50,336 nucleotides of DNA. Source: Planctomycetia bacterium. GTDB lineage: Bacteria > Planctomycetota > Planctomycetia > Planctomycetales > Planctomycetaceae. How positions within the stretch are numbered: position 1 is the first letter of the stretch; each line of letters opens with the position of its first letter. This document shows positions 1 through 8,613 of this stretch, piece after piece. Below the pieces are notes generated by a model. It had not been told where the DNA came from and did no database searches. It saw only the letters and a program-made list of their open reading frames with translations. A program made the position numbers and the translations under genes. The stretch is taken from assembly GCA_026400935.1 (NCBI GenBank), contig JAPLNX010000526.1, positions 1 to 50,336 on the forward strand, written 5' to 3'.

Positions 1-2441
1 ATTCCTTCGTCAGTGGCGGTTCCTCAAACGTGACGTCGCCGATCTTGGCCGCCGGTGGTGAGAACTTCCGTTTTGGCGGCGGGTCGTTGGATTGGGCTTT
101 GAGGCTTTCGATCACTTCCGTCGCGGCGGTGCTGACCGACTTATCGGGGTCGGTGCTCAGCTTGGTCAGCCACTCGCGATGGCGAGGTGTGGGCTGCGTC
201 TTCAAAAAGTTCACGAACGCAAGCCGAGCTTTCGCCGATGGGGACTCGACCAACTGCGCGAACAGCGGGTCGTCGAACGGGCGGTTGAGCAATTCACGGC
301 TCGCGTACGGATTGCCTTGTTCGCAGTACCGAGCGAACCGTTCGGCGACGGTGAGCGACAATTCGTCAGAGATCGTCGTCCAGGTGCCGAGTTGATTCTT
401 CAATTGGTAAGACCGGCTCGCGTTCTTGTCGGTGATTGTCGCCAATTCGGCTTCCAGGCGGTCGATGATCTTGCGCAGCAGCGGAAGCGATTTCTCTTTC
501 GGAATGCGCCCCACGATCTGGTTGATGTCGTGCGAGAGATGGGTGTCCGGCTTCATGTCGAGCCAGCAGTTGAAATACATGTCGATCGTCGGCAGTGGCT
601 CCAGCCGGCGGAGGTATTCCCAGCGATGCGGCATGTTCGAGGGGTCGAAGCCGCTGTGGTTCTGGGTGATCAATTCGCGAAAGCGCGGCCAGAACTTGGC
701 GGCGACGCTTTGGTCGGTGCCGTCATGGTCGAGGAACAGGAACTCCAGCTTGTCCCAATTCGAGAAAATGAATGCGCCCGACGCCGACTCCGCGAACTTG
801 ATCACTTTGTCGGGATGCTCGGCGCGCCATTATCTTGCCCGCGGCGGTTTTCGAATTCGCGGCGTCCCACTCGGATTGGCTGACCCACTCCGAGCCGCCG
901 AGGTGAACGCTCGGCCCTCGCCCGTCATTCGGCTGCGACATTCGCCAGCGATCCAGCACCGAGCCGCCGAGGTGCTTCGCATAGTCCTGGAAGTATCCTT
1001 CACGCTCAATCAAAAAGTACGGAACGAGAATCTCTTCCAGCGGGTTGTCGCGTGAGTCGTCAAGCTGGTCGAGCGTTCGATCGAGCCGCCAGACGGCATG
1101 TGCCCAGACGAATGCGCTCGTCGGAGCTTCCTGCGAGCCTCGTTTTACGCCGCGCGGATGCGGGGCGAGATACATCGAGTCCTTGCTGAAAGAACCTGAA
1201 GTGCTGCCAGAATTGACCGTCGGGTGACGCCGCATCGCATCCCGCACAAGCAGAGCAAGCCGACGCGCATCGAGCTTCGGAGCGACGCGGTCCACCGCGA
1301 GGCCGGCGAGCGAGTTGCTGGCGTAATCCAACTTCTCATCCGCTTCGGAGGCAATCCGTTCCAGAGCGTTCCAAGCCTCATCGGGCGTGTGGACTTGATC
1401 CAGTTGGTAAGTGCGATCGACGATCTGATTGAACACCGCCTGACATTGAGGATCGTTCTTCGCCGCTTTGCTGAGCGTTTCCCAACCGGGATTGCCATGC
1501 GATTCAAACGCCGCGAGCCATTCGTCATCGAGTCGGTAGTCATGCAATTGCAGCCACGTCACCAACCGCTTGACCTCTTCGTTGTACTTCGGAAACGCAT
1601 GGCTGACTTGCCACGGCGAGGTATTCCACTTCCGCGCTCGCTTGTGGAGTGAAGCGGTCGGCCCGCTGGAATGTCCGCCGAACTCGATCGGCTCACCGTT
1701 GAGCGAGAACCGCACGAACAGGGTTCGTTTCTGCTCGTGGCGATTCGAGGTGTCGTCCCAATCCAGAACGTCCCATCGAAGTCCAAGATGCAGCCAGCCG
1801 GGAATCATGCGGCCTTGGCCGTCCAACTTTTTGTCGCGCCATGCGGGCACCTTGAGGATCTCGGCCAGCGTCGTCTTCACTGGCGTCTGCCCGAAGTACA
1901 CGCCATTGACCCACACATCGGCTCCGACTGTGTTGTCGCCGATCATCATCTCGAACGGACAGTCCGCCTCGGTCGGCAGCGGCCGGCTGTCGGGGATCAG
2001 CCGAGTGAGATTGCTGCCGTCTGCGAACAGCCCATAGCCGCACATCCCAGCAACACACAGCAGCAACGCCGGACCCGTTCGCCAGCAGAGCGCAATCAGT
2101 CCGCTCAGCAGAGCACAACTCGTCGCGGCCATCGCCACCGAGTTCTTCATCGAGATCAAATCCGGATGCGAGTTGCTCCACGACGAGAGATCGAACCCCG
2201 AATACCACGCGACCGACGTCCCGACGATTCCGCCCGCCAACGTCACGAGCAACACCGCCTCAACCGATCGAGCCAACCAACTCGTTCGCGGAGCCGGCTT
2301 TGGCAAGAACCCGCTGACTCGTTTGACCCCCGTCAACTTCCGAGCCAACGCGCTCACCCCCCACACGGGCAGCAGCAACACCGCGACGTACGCGATCCCC
2401 ATTGCCAGTTGGGCCGAAACCATTTGCCAAGTCATGTTCAT
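1..2441 (-). pseudogene. Frameshifted PEGA/HEAT-type membrane protein, 3' end beyond the window
   Basis: Large membrane protein, paralogue of the gene just upstream on the same strand (2571-5360). The intact reading frame from the ATG at 2441 runs 572 codons to a stop at 723. Homology to the paralogue is lost at about position 830, where the frame shifts by one. The paralogue-like sequence (WRAEHPDKVIKFAES, matching WRRQHPDEVLSFAES) then continues in another frame, open all the way to base 1. The N-terminus has about four hydrophobic segments. It is followed by a PEGA-like stretch (VGADVWVNGVYFGQTP, residues about 170-190) and a helical region that resembles HEAT repeats near the window edge. 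The lesion could be a real recent mutation or a sequencing or assembly error, since no further stops follow. It is the last visible gene of the GntR-led operon. Function is unknown. Confidence 0.65.
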
Positions 2442-2457
2442 CGTTCACCCCCCCCTC

Positions 2458-2562
2458 GCCACCGACTTTGTGTCGGTGGTTCCCGCGCTTCTGCACTACG
2501 AAACCCTCTTTGGTATTCGCGTAGTGCAGAAGCGCGGGAACCACCGAGATGAACTCGGTGGC
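2458..2562. repeat. Palindromic element, family A copy 1 (intercistronic)
   Basis: This is a 105-bp nested palindrome. Each end carries a short hairpin of the type CCACCGA-N-TCGGTGG. Between them, a 25-bp arm containing CGCTTCTGCACTACG is perfectly repeated in inverse after a 19-base spacer. It lies between the two PEGA/HEAT genes and would form a strong hairpin in their transcript. Related copies are at 5116, 10768, 30734 and 37895, with partial copies elsewhere. Confidence 0.9.
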
Positions 2563-2570
2563 GTCAATGA

Positions 2571-5360
2571 TCACCGCTTCTTGTGGTCCGTCACTCGCAA
2601 CCACTTTCCCGGCTCCTCCGTCGCCAACCGTTGCCATTCCGTTTGTGTCTCCGATGCAATCTTCTTCACCTCGGCATCGGCGTCGCCGAGCAACTTCTCC
2701 AACAGCGGCCGGATGTGCGGAGCCGGGTGCGTGCGGATCACTCGCGCGGCCAGCAAGCGTTTCTTCGGGTCCGGCGAATCGAGCAGTTCGAGCAACTCCG
2801 GGCACGCGGGGATTTCGCGCGTCATCACGTCGGCCAGCGACTCGAACGCCGATTCCTTGTCATCGAAGTACTCAAACCGCTGCAACGCTCTTTGTGTACG
2901 CGACGCGAACGCGTTCCGCTCCAACGCGGCGATCTGCCGCAGTGTCTCTTCGAGTTCGGCCAATCGCCGCGGCGAGATGTCGTACTGAGCGGATTTCAAT
3001 TCGGATTGAGCCTCGGCGATCAGCGTCTCAAGAAACTCTTTTTGATTACGCGGCGCGACGGGGTCCGGCCCCAACGCGATGTCGTGTCGCAGCATTTTCT
3101 CTCGCTTGGCAACTTGCTCTTCGAGTTCCGCCACTCGCCGCCGCGCTTCGTCGGACTGAGCAAAATTCAACCGGGCCTGAGCCTCCGCTGTCAGTGCCGC
3201 GATGACTGCTTTTCGTTTGTCGTGCGAAAGCCGCGTCGCGATCTCCGAGTCGTCCAGTTGCAGTTCACTCGCCAAGAACAATTCGATGCCGGACGTTCGC
3301 CAAGCCGAGACGTACATTTCGGGTGTCGAATACGGTTCCATTCGGAAGAGATACCGCCACATCGCCGCCAATTTTCTGACCGGCGGCCATCCCTGCAACG
3401 ACATCGTGTGCTCGCGGTACTTCGGCCAAAACCTCACCGCCAACGATTCGGTCGAAACGTCGGCATCGGACAAACCGAAGTAAAAGTCCTGGTTCTCCTC
3501 GAAGCCTATCGATTCGGCGAAGGACAACACTTCGTCCGGATGCTGTCGCCGCCAACGCCGGGCCGCTTCCGATTGATCCCCTTGCGTCATGCGCCAGAAC
3601 TCTGACCCAAACTGAAATTCATGACCGGGACGTCGCCGCCGCCAGTCCCGAAACCACCGCTGCAAATGCTGGTCTTCCAAAGAGCCCCCCAATCGCATCA
3701 CCAACTGCCGGACGTCCGCATGTTCGGCCCCCCGTCGCAGCAACGCGGAAACGACGAGTCGCTCGATGACGTTGTCGCCCGCCTCATCGGTCTCCTTCCG
3801 GTCGAGCAACTCGTCCATGCGCCACACCGCGTGCGCGAGGAAGCTCAACCGCGCCAACTGATCGCGCCGCCGAAAGTGCGTGACATCCACGCTCGCATGC
3901 GACAGCGTGAGGTCGCCCGTCGAGAACGTAGGGCGGGCATTCCCATCCGTCTGCGATTCATGCTCGTGCGAAACGACGGGCAAGAGTGCCCGTCCTACGG
4001 ATTCATGTTCGCCGCGCCTCAGAACTCCCCAACTGCGTGCCGACGGAACCCAACGCAACCCATCCACGATGCCAGCCGCGTATCGAGCCAACCGCTCCGG
4101 ATCGAGATGCGGCAACAACAACTCCAAACTCCGACCGATCCGCGATTCCGATTGATAATCGCGAGCCTCTGTCGCTTGACGTTCCAACCGCTCGAAGATG
4201 GCCCACGCCTCGTCTTGAGTTGTCGCGGCCGTCACTCCGATCTCGCGTTGCAGCAACTCAACCAGCATGTCGTTGAGCAACGGTTCGCTCTCCGCCGCTC
4301 GCATGGCTTGTCGCCAGCCCCCCTCGCCGAAACTGTGCATCGCCGCCAGCCACTCGTCCGGAGATTCGATTCGATAATCGCGAGCCCGTGCCTGATCCAG
4401 CAGCCGATCCAACGCCGTCAACCAGCGAGGCGATTGCCCCTGAATCAGAATCGGCGACGCCATCCACTGCACGCCGTCAAAACTCACGTTCGCGTGCGAC
4501 GCATGTGCCGAAACGAGCGGCTCTCCACCGATCTCGGCCCAGAGAAAATACGTTCCTTCCGGCACCGAGGCTGATACCCAACGACGATCCGGTCTCACCA
4601 CACAGGTGAGCCAACGTGTTCCGCGAGACGTTCGTGTCGTCAGCACTTCGCGACCGTCCGGTCCCGTCGTCGGAGCATCCAACCATTTGGGCAACTTCAT
4701 CCAATCGGCCAGCGTCACCGTCAGCGGCGTCTGGCCGAGCAACACGCCGTTGACCCAAACGTCCGCACCAACCGTCCCATCTTCCATCCGAATCTCAATC
4801 GGGCACGCGGCAAGATCCGCCTCATTCGCTGGCCGCCGCGAGATCGTCCCTTGATCGAGCAAAGAAAAGTACGCCGACAACAACACCCCAATTGCGACGA
4901 TCGACAAACCCATCCGCCATACAACGCCGATCAACGCCAGCCCCGTGATCGTCACTGCCAGAAACGCCAACACGACGAACTCGTGACGTTGCTGAGCCAC
5001 CGGCACAACATCCAAATCGACTCCGTACCACCAGACGTTCAACAGCCCCGCACCAACCAACGTCAACCCAATCAACCACACCACTGCCGATTCCACACAT
5101 CGAGCCAGAAGACACGCCACCTGGACTTGTCCCAGTGGTTCCCGCGCTTCTGCACTACGGGTAGCGCAGAAGCGCGGGAACCACCCCGGCAAGCGGGGTG
5201 GCGGCAGGTTATTTGAAATTGGCAGACTCAACTCCGCCGGTCGCCAGCCCGTGAACCGTACGGTCAACTGCCGCGCGATCGCGAACGCTCCGATCGCCAG
5301 CGTCACCGCGCCGCCGATCCAAGCCGCTCGCTCCAGCAATGTCGTGAGAGACGTGCTCAC
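2571..5360 (-). CDS. Large membrane protein with PEGA-like and HEAT-like regions
   Basis: 929-residue protein of unknown function. It starts at a GTG that overlaps the stop of the upstream membrane gene by four bases (GTGA), so translation is probably coupled. The N-terminal 190 residues contain four hydrophobic segments, at about 12-30, 88-110, 120-140 and 145-165. A PEGA-like surface segment follows (VGADVWVNGVLLGQTPLTVT, about residues 198-217). The middle and C-terminus are charged and helical, with a coiled-coil-like stretch rich in E, R and A. The last 70 residues resemble HEAT repeats (LLDSPDPKKRLLAARVIRTH, then LLGDADAEVKKIAS). Two palindromic DNA elements lie inside the frame, at residues about 53-81 and 454-478. 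The paralogue at 1-2441 lacks both. Its place behind an ABC ATPase and a permease-like gene suggests an accessory subunit of that transporter, but this is inference. Confidence 0.85.
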   Translation of the reverse strand: MSTSLTTLLERAAWIGGAVTLAIGAFAIARQLTVRFTGWRPAELSLPISNNLPPPRLPGWFPRFCATRSAEAREPLGQVQVACLLARCVESAVVWLIGLTLVGAGLLNVWWYGVDLDVVPVAQQRHEFVVLAFLAVTITGLALIGVVWRMGLSIVAIGVLLSAYFSLLDQGTISRRPANEADLAACPIEIRMEDGTVGADVWVNGVLLGQTPLTVTLADWMKLPKWLDAPTTGPDGREVLTTRTSRGTRWLTCVVRPDRRWVSASVPEGTYFLWAEIGGEPLVSAHASHANVSFDGVQWMASPILIQGQSPRWLTALDRLLDQARARDYRIESPDEWLAAMHSFGEGGWRQAMRAAESEPLLNDMLVELLQREIGVTAATTQDEAWAIFERLERQATEARDYQSESRIGRSLELLLPHLDPERLARYAAGIVDGLRWVPSARSWGVLRRGEHESVGRALLPVVSHEHESQTDGNARPTFSTGDLTLSHASVDVTHFRRRDQLARLSFLAHAVWRMDELLDRKETDEAGDNVIERLVVSALLRRGAEHADVRQLVMRLGGSLEDQHLQRWFRDWRRRRPGHEFQFGSEFWRMTQGDQSEAARRWRRQHPDEVLSFAESIGFEENQDFYFGLSDADVSTESLAVRFWPKYREHTMSLQGWPPVRKLAAMWRYLFRMEPYSTPEMYVSAWRTSGIELFLASELQLDDSEIATRLSHDKRKAVIAALTAEAQARLNFAQSDEARRRVAELEEQVAKREKMLRHDIALGPDPVAPRNQKEFLETLIAEAQSELKSAQYDISPRRLAELEETLRQIAALERNAFASRTQRALQRFEYFDDKESAFESLADVMTREIPACPELLELLDSPDPKKRLLAARVIRTHPAPHIRPLLEKLLGDADAEVKKIASETQTEWQRLATEEPGKWLRVTDHKKR
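3927..3999. repeat. Palindromic element, family G, inside a reading frame
   Basis: Imperfect inverted repeat. The left arm reads GTAGGGCGGGCATTCC and the right arm GAGTGCCCGTCCTAC, around a short spacer. It is read through as part of the 929-residue PEGA/HEAT protein (residues VGRALLPVVSHEHES and following). The corresponding stretch of the neighbouring paralogue has no such sequence, which points to an in-frame insertion. Confidence 0.75.
5116..5202. repeat. Palindromic element, family A copy 2, inside a reading frame
   Basis: 87-bp palindrome, exactly 29 codons. It has the same arms as the copy at 2458 (CGCTTCTGCACTACG and its near-inverse) but almost no spacer, and GC-rich end hairpins. 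It is translated as residues about 53-81 of the PEGA/HEAT protein (for example PRLPGWFPRFCATRSAEARE). The paralogue goes directly from its first hydrophobic segment region to the second without this stretch, so the element looks inserted. Confidence 0.88.
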
Positions 5361-6022
5361 GCCCGGACCTCCAAATCACGATGCAATCGACGCCCCGCCA
5401 ACAACAACATCCCCGACAACACCAACGCCGCCCCAACAAACGAATTGATCATCCACGGCGGAGCCTGCCTCAACGGAGCCGCATTCCCCATCGTGAAGCT
5501 GGCCACCACCACCGCCACCGCCAACCAATGTCCGCTGTTCCCACCGCGAAACGGCTGAGCCTCACGAATCCAGGCGTAATGCAGCATCGGAATCCAAACC
5601 AAATACCCCAGCAGTAAGAACCACGGATATGACGTCTCCAACGGAGCCATCAGCGAGAACTCCGGATTGTCATACAGCCAGCTCTGAATCACCCCGCGCA
5701 ACGGCGACCAAATCAGGATCGCCACTGGCACCCACACCGTTCCCACCGCCAAAGCGCTGGCCAACAACGTGTGCCTCCACAACGTGTCCCGATCGAAACC
5801 GTTCCCATAAAGAAACGCCACGCCGCCGCTCGTCGGCCGCCCAACCGACAACACCAGCCACCAACCATGAATGGTGATAAACAGCAGCGCGAGGTAATCC
5901 GTATGCCACCTCAGCAGCCCCGGCAAGAACGCCGCGTACCCCACCGCAAACAGCATCGCCACCAAAGTCACCGGCAACATCAACCGGCACTGCCAAACCA
6001 ACAACGAACGATTGATCGTCAT
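5357..6022 (-). CDS. Six-helix membrane protein, likely ABC transporter membrane subunit
   Basis: 221-residue integral membrane protein with about six hydrophobic segments, at roughly residues 13-33, 42-60, 88-108, 133-150, 168-185 and 192-208. No catalytic motif is visible. It sits 84 bases downstream of an ABC ATPase gene that has no other membrane partner, and its stop overlaps the GTG start of the PEGA/HEAT gene. It is therefore the best candidate for the membrane-spanning half of that transporter. This follows from position and topology rather than from a recognised permease signature. Confidence 0.8.
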   Translation of the reverse strand: MTINRSLLVWQCRLMLPVTLVAMLFAVGYAAFLPGLLRWHTDYLALLFITIHGWWLVLSVGRPTSGGVAFLYGNGFDRDTLWRHTLLASALAVGTVWVPVAILIWSPLRGVIQSWLYDNPEFSLMAPLETSYPWFLLLGYLVWIPMLHYAWIREAQPFRGGNSGHWLAVAVVVASFTMGNAAPLRQAPPWMINSFVGAALVLSGMLLLAGRRLHRDLEVRA

Positions 6023-6106
6023 GTGAGATTCCCTTTGGAGTGCGGTGTGTCAGCACCGCTTTGGATTGCTTCGACGTGACTCGACGCCCGATATGTTTCA
6101 GTCGAT

Positions 6107-7042
6107 TCACCTTGTCCCCGGTTCGCTTCCGAAAGCGGCTTCGCCGCGATCCAAAGTCGCCCGATACTCCGTCAGCGCAAGATACAACGTTTCCAAATTC
6201 ACCGGCCGCACGAGATCGCTATTCGTGAGTTGCCTCTTCACCAGCGTCTCGCACTCACCCGCCGGCGCTCGCAGCCACGTCAACCGCGACCCCGACGCCT
6301 CGCGCTGTCCGAGCAACACCAACTCTGACGACCAAGTCCGAGCCGGATGAGACGCCGACGTCTCGACCTCACAGACTTGCTCGCGCAGCTCTTCCAATCC
6401 GGCGTGCAGATCGACTCGCCCTTTGCGAAGCAGCAGCAACTCATCCGCCACACGCTCAATGTCGCCGATGACGTGCGTCGAAACGACCGCCGTGACGTCG
6501 TTCTCATTCGCGTGATCCCGAATCGCGTCGTACAGCTCGCGCCGAGCCGATGGGTCCAACCCATCCGCCGGCTCATCGAGCAGCAACACGTCCGCTCGAC
6601 TGGCGAACGTCAGCCCCAGCAACACCCACCTCTGCTGCCCTTTGCTGAACGACCACATCCGCCGATTCAACGGCAGCTCTCGCTTCGCACACCAACACTC
6701 GGCCATCCCCCGATCGAATTTCGGAGACGCCCCCGCCTGCAAATCAAAGAGCTGTTGCACCGTCGCCGTTCGCGGCGGCACGAACCCTTCAAACAAGCAG
6801 GCCACTCGCGAAGTCACGGCATTCGTCAGCAAACGCCCATCCTGGCCGAGCAACATCGCTCGCCCGGTCGTCGGCTGAATCAGCCCGCGAATCAGCTTCA
6901 GCAACGTCGTCTTGCCCGACCCATTTGGACCCAGCAAGGCCATCACCGTCCCGCGAGTCACCTTCAGCGACACGTCGGTCAGTGCGTGCGTCGAGCCAAA
7001 CTGTCGGCCCAGCGATTCGGTTTGAATAACAAGCTCAGTCAT
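6107..7042 (-). CDS. ABC transporter ATP-binding protein
   Basis: 311-residue ATPase that would power transport by the adjacent membrane protein(s). Visible motifs are Walker A GPNGSGKTT (38-46), Walker B ADVLLLDEPADGLD (150-163, with catalytic Glu157) and the switch His in STH (190). The signature motif is degenerate: FSKGQQ (132-137) in place of LSGGQ. A C-terminal extension of about 80 residues follows the nucleotide-binding domain. The start overlaps the stop of the GntR regulator by four bases. ATPase next to a GntR gene of this small type matches the Ytr/bacitracin-stress class of exporters, usually controlled by cell-envelope stress. The substrate is not evident. Confidence 0.92.
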   Translation of the reverse strand: MTELVIQTESLGRQFGSTHALTDVSLKVTRGTVMALLGPNGSGKTTLLKLIRGLIQPTTGRAMLLGQDGRLLTNAVTSRVACLFEGFVPPRTATVQQLFDLQAGASPKFDRGMAECWCAKRELPLNRRMWSFSKGQQRWVLLGLTFASRADVLLLDEPADGLDPSARRELYDAIRDHANENDVTAVVSTHVIGDIERVADELLLLRKGRVDLHAGLEELREQVCEVETSASHPARTWSSELVLLGQREASGSRLTWLRAPAGECETLVKRQLTNSDLVRPVNLETLYLALTEYRATLDRGEAAFGSEPGTR

Positions 7043-7425
7043 TTTCCCTGCTCCATGTTGTTGGCGACCGAGCGCACGATCTCCACGACTTCGTCGGAAG
7101 ACGCCCCCATGCTTGCGGCCTCGGCCAACAGACGCTTTGCCAACTCGACGATCTCCTTCCGCCGAGCCCCCATCGCCCTGCTTCGCTGCGGAGCGGTCAC
7201 GAACGCCCCTTTTCCATGCTGCAACACGACGACACCCGCGTGACTCAGCTCGTCGTACGCTTTGACGACGGTCCGCATGTTGATCTTCAAATCACCGGCC
7301 ATTGCCCGCACGCTCGGCAACTGCTCCCCCTCGGCCAATCGTCCGCTGGCGATCTGAAATTTGATCGCCTCGACAATCTGCCGATAGATAGGCTCGCCGC
7401 TATGTGGGTTGAGTTGTAGATGCAT
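7039..7425 (-). CDS. GntR-family (YtrA-type) transcriptional regulator
   Basis: 128-residue DNA-binding regulator heading the operon. The start was placed at the ATG at 7425 (MHLQLNPHSGEPIYRQIV), where similarity to the family begins. An upstream in-frame extension to 7578 looks like chance. Residues 1-75 form the winged helix of GntR proteins (GEPIYRQIV, then LPSVRAMAGDLKINMRTVVK). The C-terminal tail of about 50 residues is short, as in the YtrA subfamily, which lacks a large ligand-binding domain. Its stop overlaps the ABC ATPase start. It very likely represses its own operon through the repeat-rich site that overlaps the promoter just upstream. Confidence 0.92.
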   Translation of the reverse strand: MHLQLNPHSGEPIYRQIVEAIKFQIASGRLAEGEQLPSVRAMAGDLKINMRTVVKAYDELSHAGVVVLQHGKGAFVTAPQRSRAMGARRKEIVELAKRLLAEAASMGASSDEVVEIVRSVANNMEQGK

Positions 7426-7430
7426 GATTG

Positions 7431-7469
7431 TGTTGTAGCTGTTGTAGTTAACGCACAACAGTCTGTCAA
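7431..7469 (-). promoter_or_regulatory. Sigma-70-like promoter with overlapping GntR operator
   Basis: On the minus strand a perfect -35 box TTGACA (7464-7469) is followed by a 17-base spacer and a TACAAC -10 box (7441-7446). The stretch 7431-7460 carries TGTTGT and ACAACA as an inverted pair at its ends, and GTTGTAG twice in direct orientation (7432-7438 and 7441-7447). This is a likely operator for the YtrA-type regulator. Transcription would begin near 7434, only about nine bases before the ATG at 7425, so the message would be almost leaderless. Confidence 0.7.
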
Positions 7470-7797
7470 GCCGAAAGGACGGCATTGAAGGCTGCGCCCG
7501 TGTCAGACCTCGAGAGCCGTTTGTGCTTGAAATCCAGCGACTATGACCAAGCACACAAACGTGGCGAAAAGGAAACACCCATGCAAGATGGATACGATCA
7601 GCAAAGTCCTTGAAGCTGGTATGACCGACATGATCAATCGCACTGGCGTCACGTGGAATTGAAGCGAAGCCATCCGCCAGATTGTTCTAACCCTTACCGT
7701 TCGCGGCGAACTATATGTCGTTCGCAGAAGAGGTGTTGATCAAGATGGAGGAAGTCCTTCCGAGTTGATCGGTGAAGTCGCGTCTAGGGATGTTTTC
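7470..7797. other. Intergenic stretch between regulator and sugar transferase genes
   Basis: No convincing gene. A 25-codon open frame starting at the ATG near 7588 has no recognisable product. The region should contain the promoter for the sugar transferase gene, but no strong consensus was seen. An AGGGA ribosome site lies at 7786-7790. Confidence 0.5.
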
Positions 7798-8613
7798 ATG
7801 AGTGCATCGCACGTTGATTGTTTAGTCGAATGTCGTTCTGAGCTTGTTGAATCGAGCGTTGTCGAACAGGCGGACTGGCTTGAGCAACACGAGTTAAATG
7901 ATGCCATCTCTTCGATCTCTGGCGTCGAAGGCCATACACTACGACTCAAGCGAATGATTGACGTTGTGGGAGCCGCAGTGATGTTGGTTCTGCTTACTCC
8001 AGTCATGGGACTCGTTGCATTGGCTGTCAGGCTAACCTCCCCTGGACCTGTCTTGTTTCGACAAGTTCGAACGGGACTCAACCTGCGTCAGCAAAAAGAG
8101 CGGCGAGCGGCCAGCAGCGCTGTTCACACAAATGAACGACGAGACCGTCGTTCCGATCGGCGATTGTCTGAAGCGTATGGTCGGCCTTTCGTGCTCTACA
8201 AATTCCGAACGATGCGAACAGACGCAGAGAAAGATGGGGCCAAGTTCGCCGTGAAGGGTGATCCTCGCGTTACTCGGATTGGACGCTTTCTGCGGAAATC
8301 TCGACTCGATGAGTTGCCACAGTTGTGGAACGTTCTCCGAGGCGAAATGTCATTGGTCGGGCCTCGACCGGAACGACCTGAGTTTATCGAACAACTCTCC
8401 GAACAGATTCCGAATTACCTAGTTCGACTTGGCATCAAACCGGGACTGACCGGATTAGCTCAGATCGTTAACGGTTACGACAACGAACTCGAAGGTTTCA
8501 AGCGGAAGGTAACACTCGACCTCCACTACTTGCGAAATTGCTCGATCAAGAACGACCTCAGAATTTTGTTTCGCACGGTCGGAGTGGTGTTGACCGGAAA
8601 AGGTGCGCTTTAA
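7798..8613 (+). CDS. Polyprenyl-phosphate sugar transferase (exopolysaccharide/lipopolysaccharide initiation)
   Basis: 271-residue membrane enzyme of the bacterial sugar transferase family (PF02397, WbaP/WcaJ C-terminal type). These enzymes move a sugar phosphate from a nucleotide sugar to undecaprenyl phosphate at the inner membrane. A single membrane helix lies at about residues 45-70 (VVGAAVMLVLLTPVMGLVAL), followed by SPGPVLFRQVRTG. Later come the family core motifs KFRTMR, the DELPQLWNVLRGEMSLVGPR stretch and KPGLTGLAQI. An insert of about 25 charged residues (ERRAASSAVHTNERRDRRSD) interrupts the usual RVG..G..F region. The start at 7798 was chosen for its AGGGA site 7 bases upstream; a TTG at 7765 is the alternative. 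No other polysaccharide genes lie beside it. Confidence 0.9.
   Translation: MSASHVDCLVECRSELVESSVVEQADWLEQHELNDAISSISGVEGHTLRLKRMIDVVGAAVMLVLLTPVMGLVALAVRLTSPGPVLFRQVRTGLNLRQQKERRAASSAVHTNERRDRRSDRRLSEAYGRPFVLYKFRTMRTDAEKDGAKFAVKGDPRVTRIGRFLRKSRLDELPQLWNVLRGEMSLVGPRPERPEFIEQLSEQIPNYLVRLGIKPGLTGLAQIVNGYDNELEGFKRKVTLDLHYLRNCSIKNDLRILFRTVGVVLTGKGAL

Noticed and set aside
92-883. Long open frame on the plus strand opposite the first PEGA/HEAT gene
   Set aside because: It is a mirror of codon structure in the real minus-strand gene; its product is Arg-rich with no recognisable motif.
7588-7662. 25-codon open frame (MDTISKVLEAGMTDMINRTG onward)
   Set aside because: No clear ribosome site and no recognisable product; too short to separate from chance.
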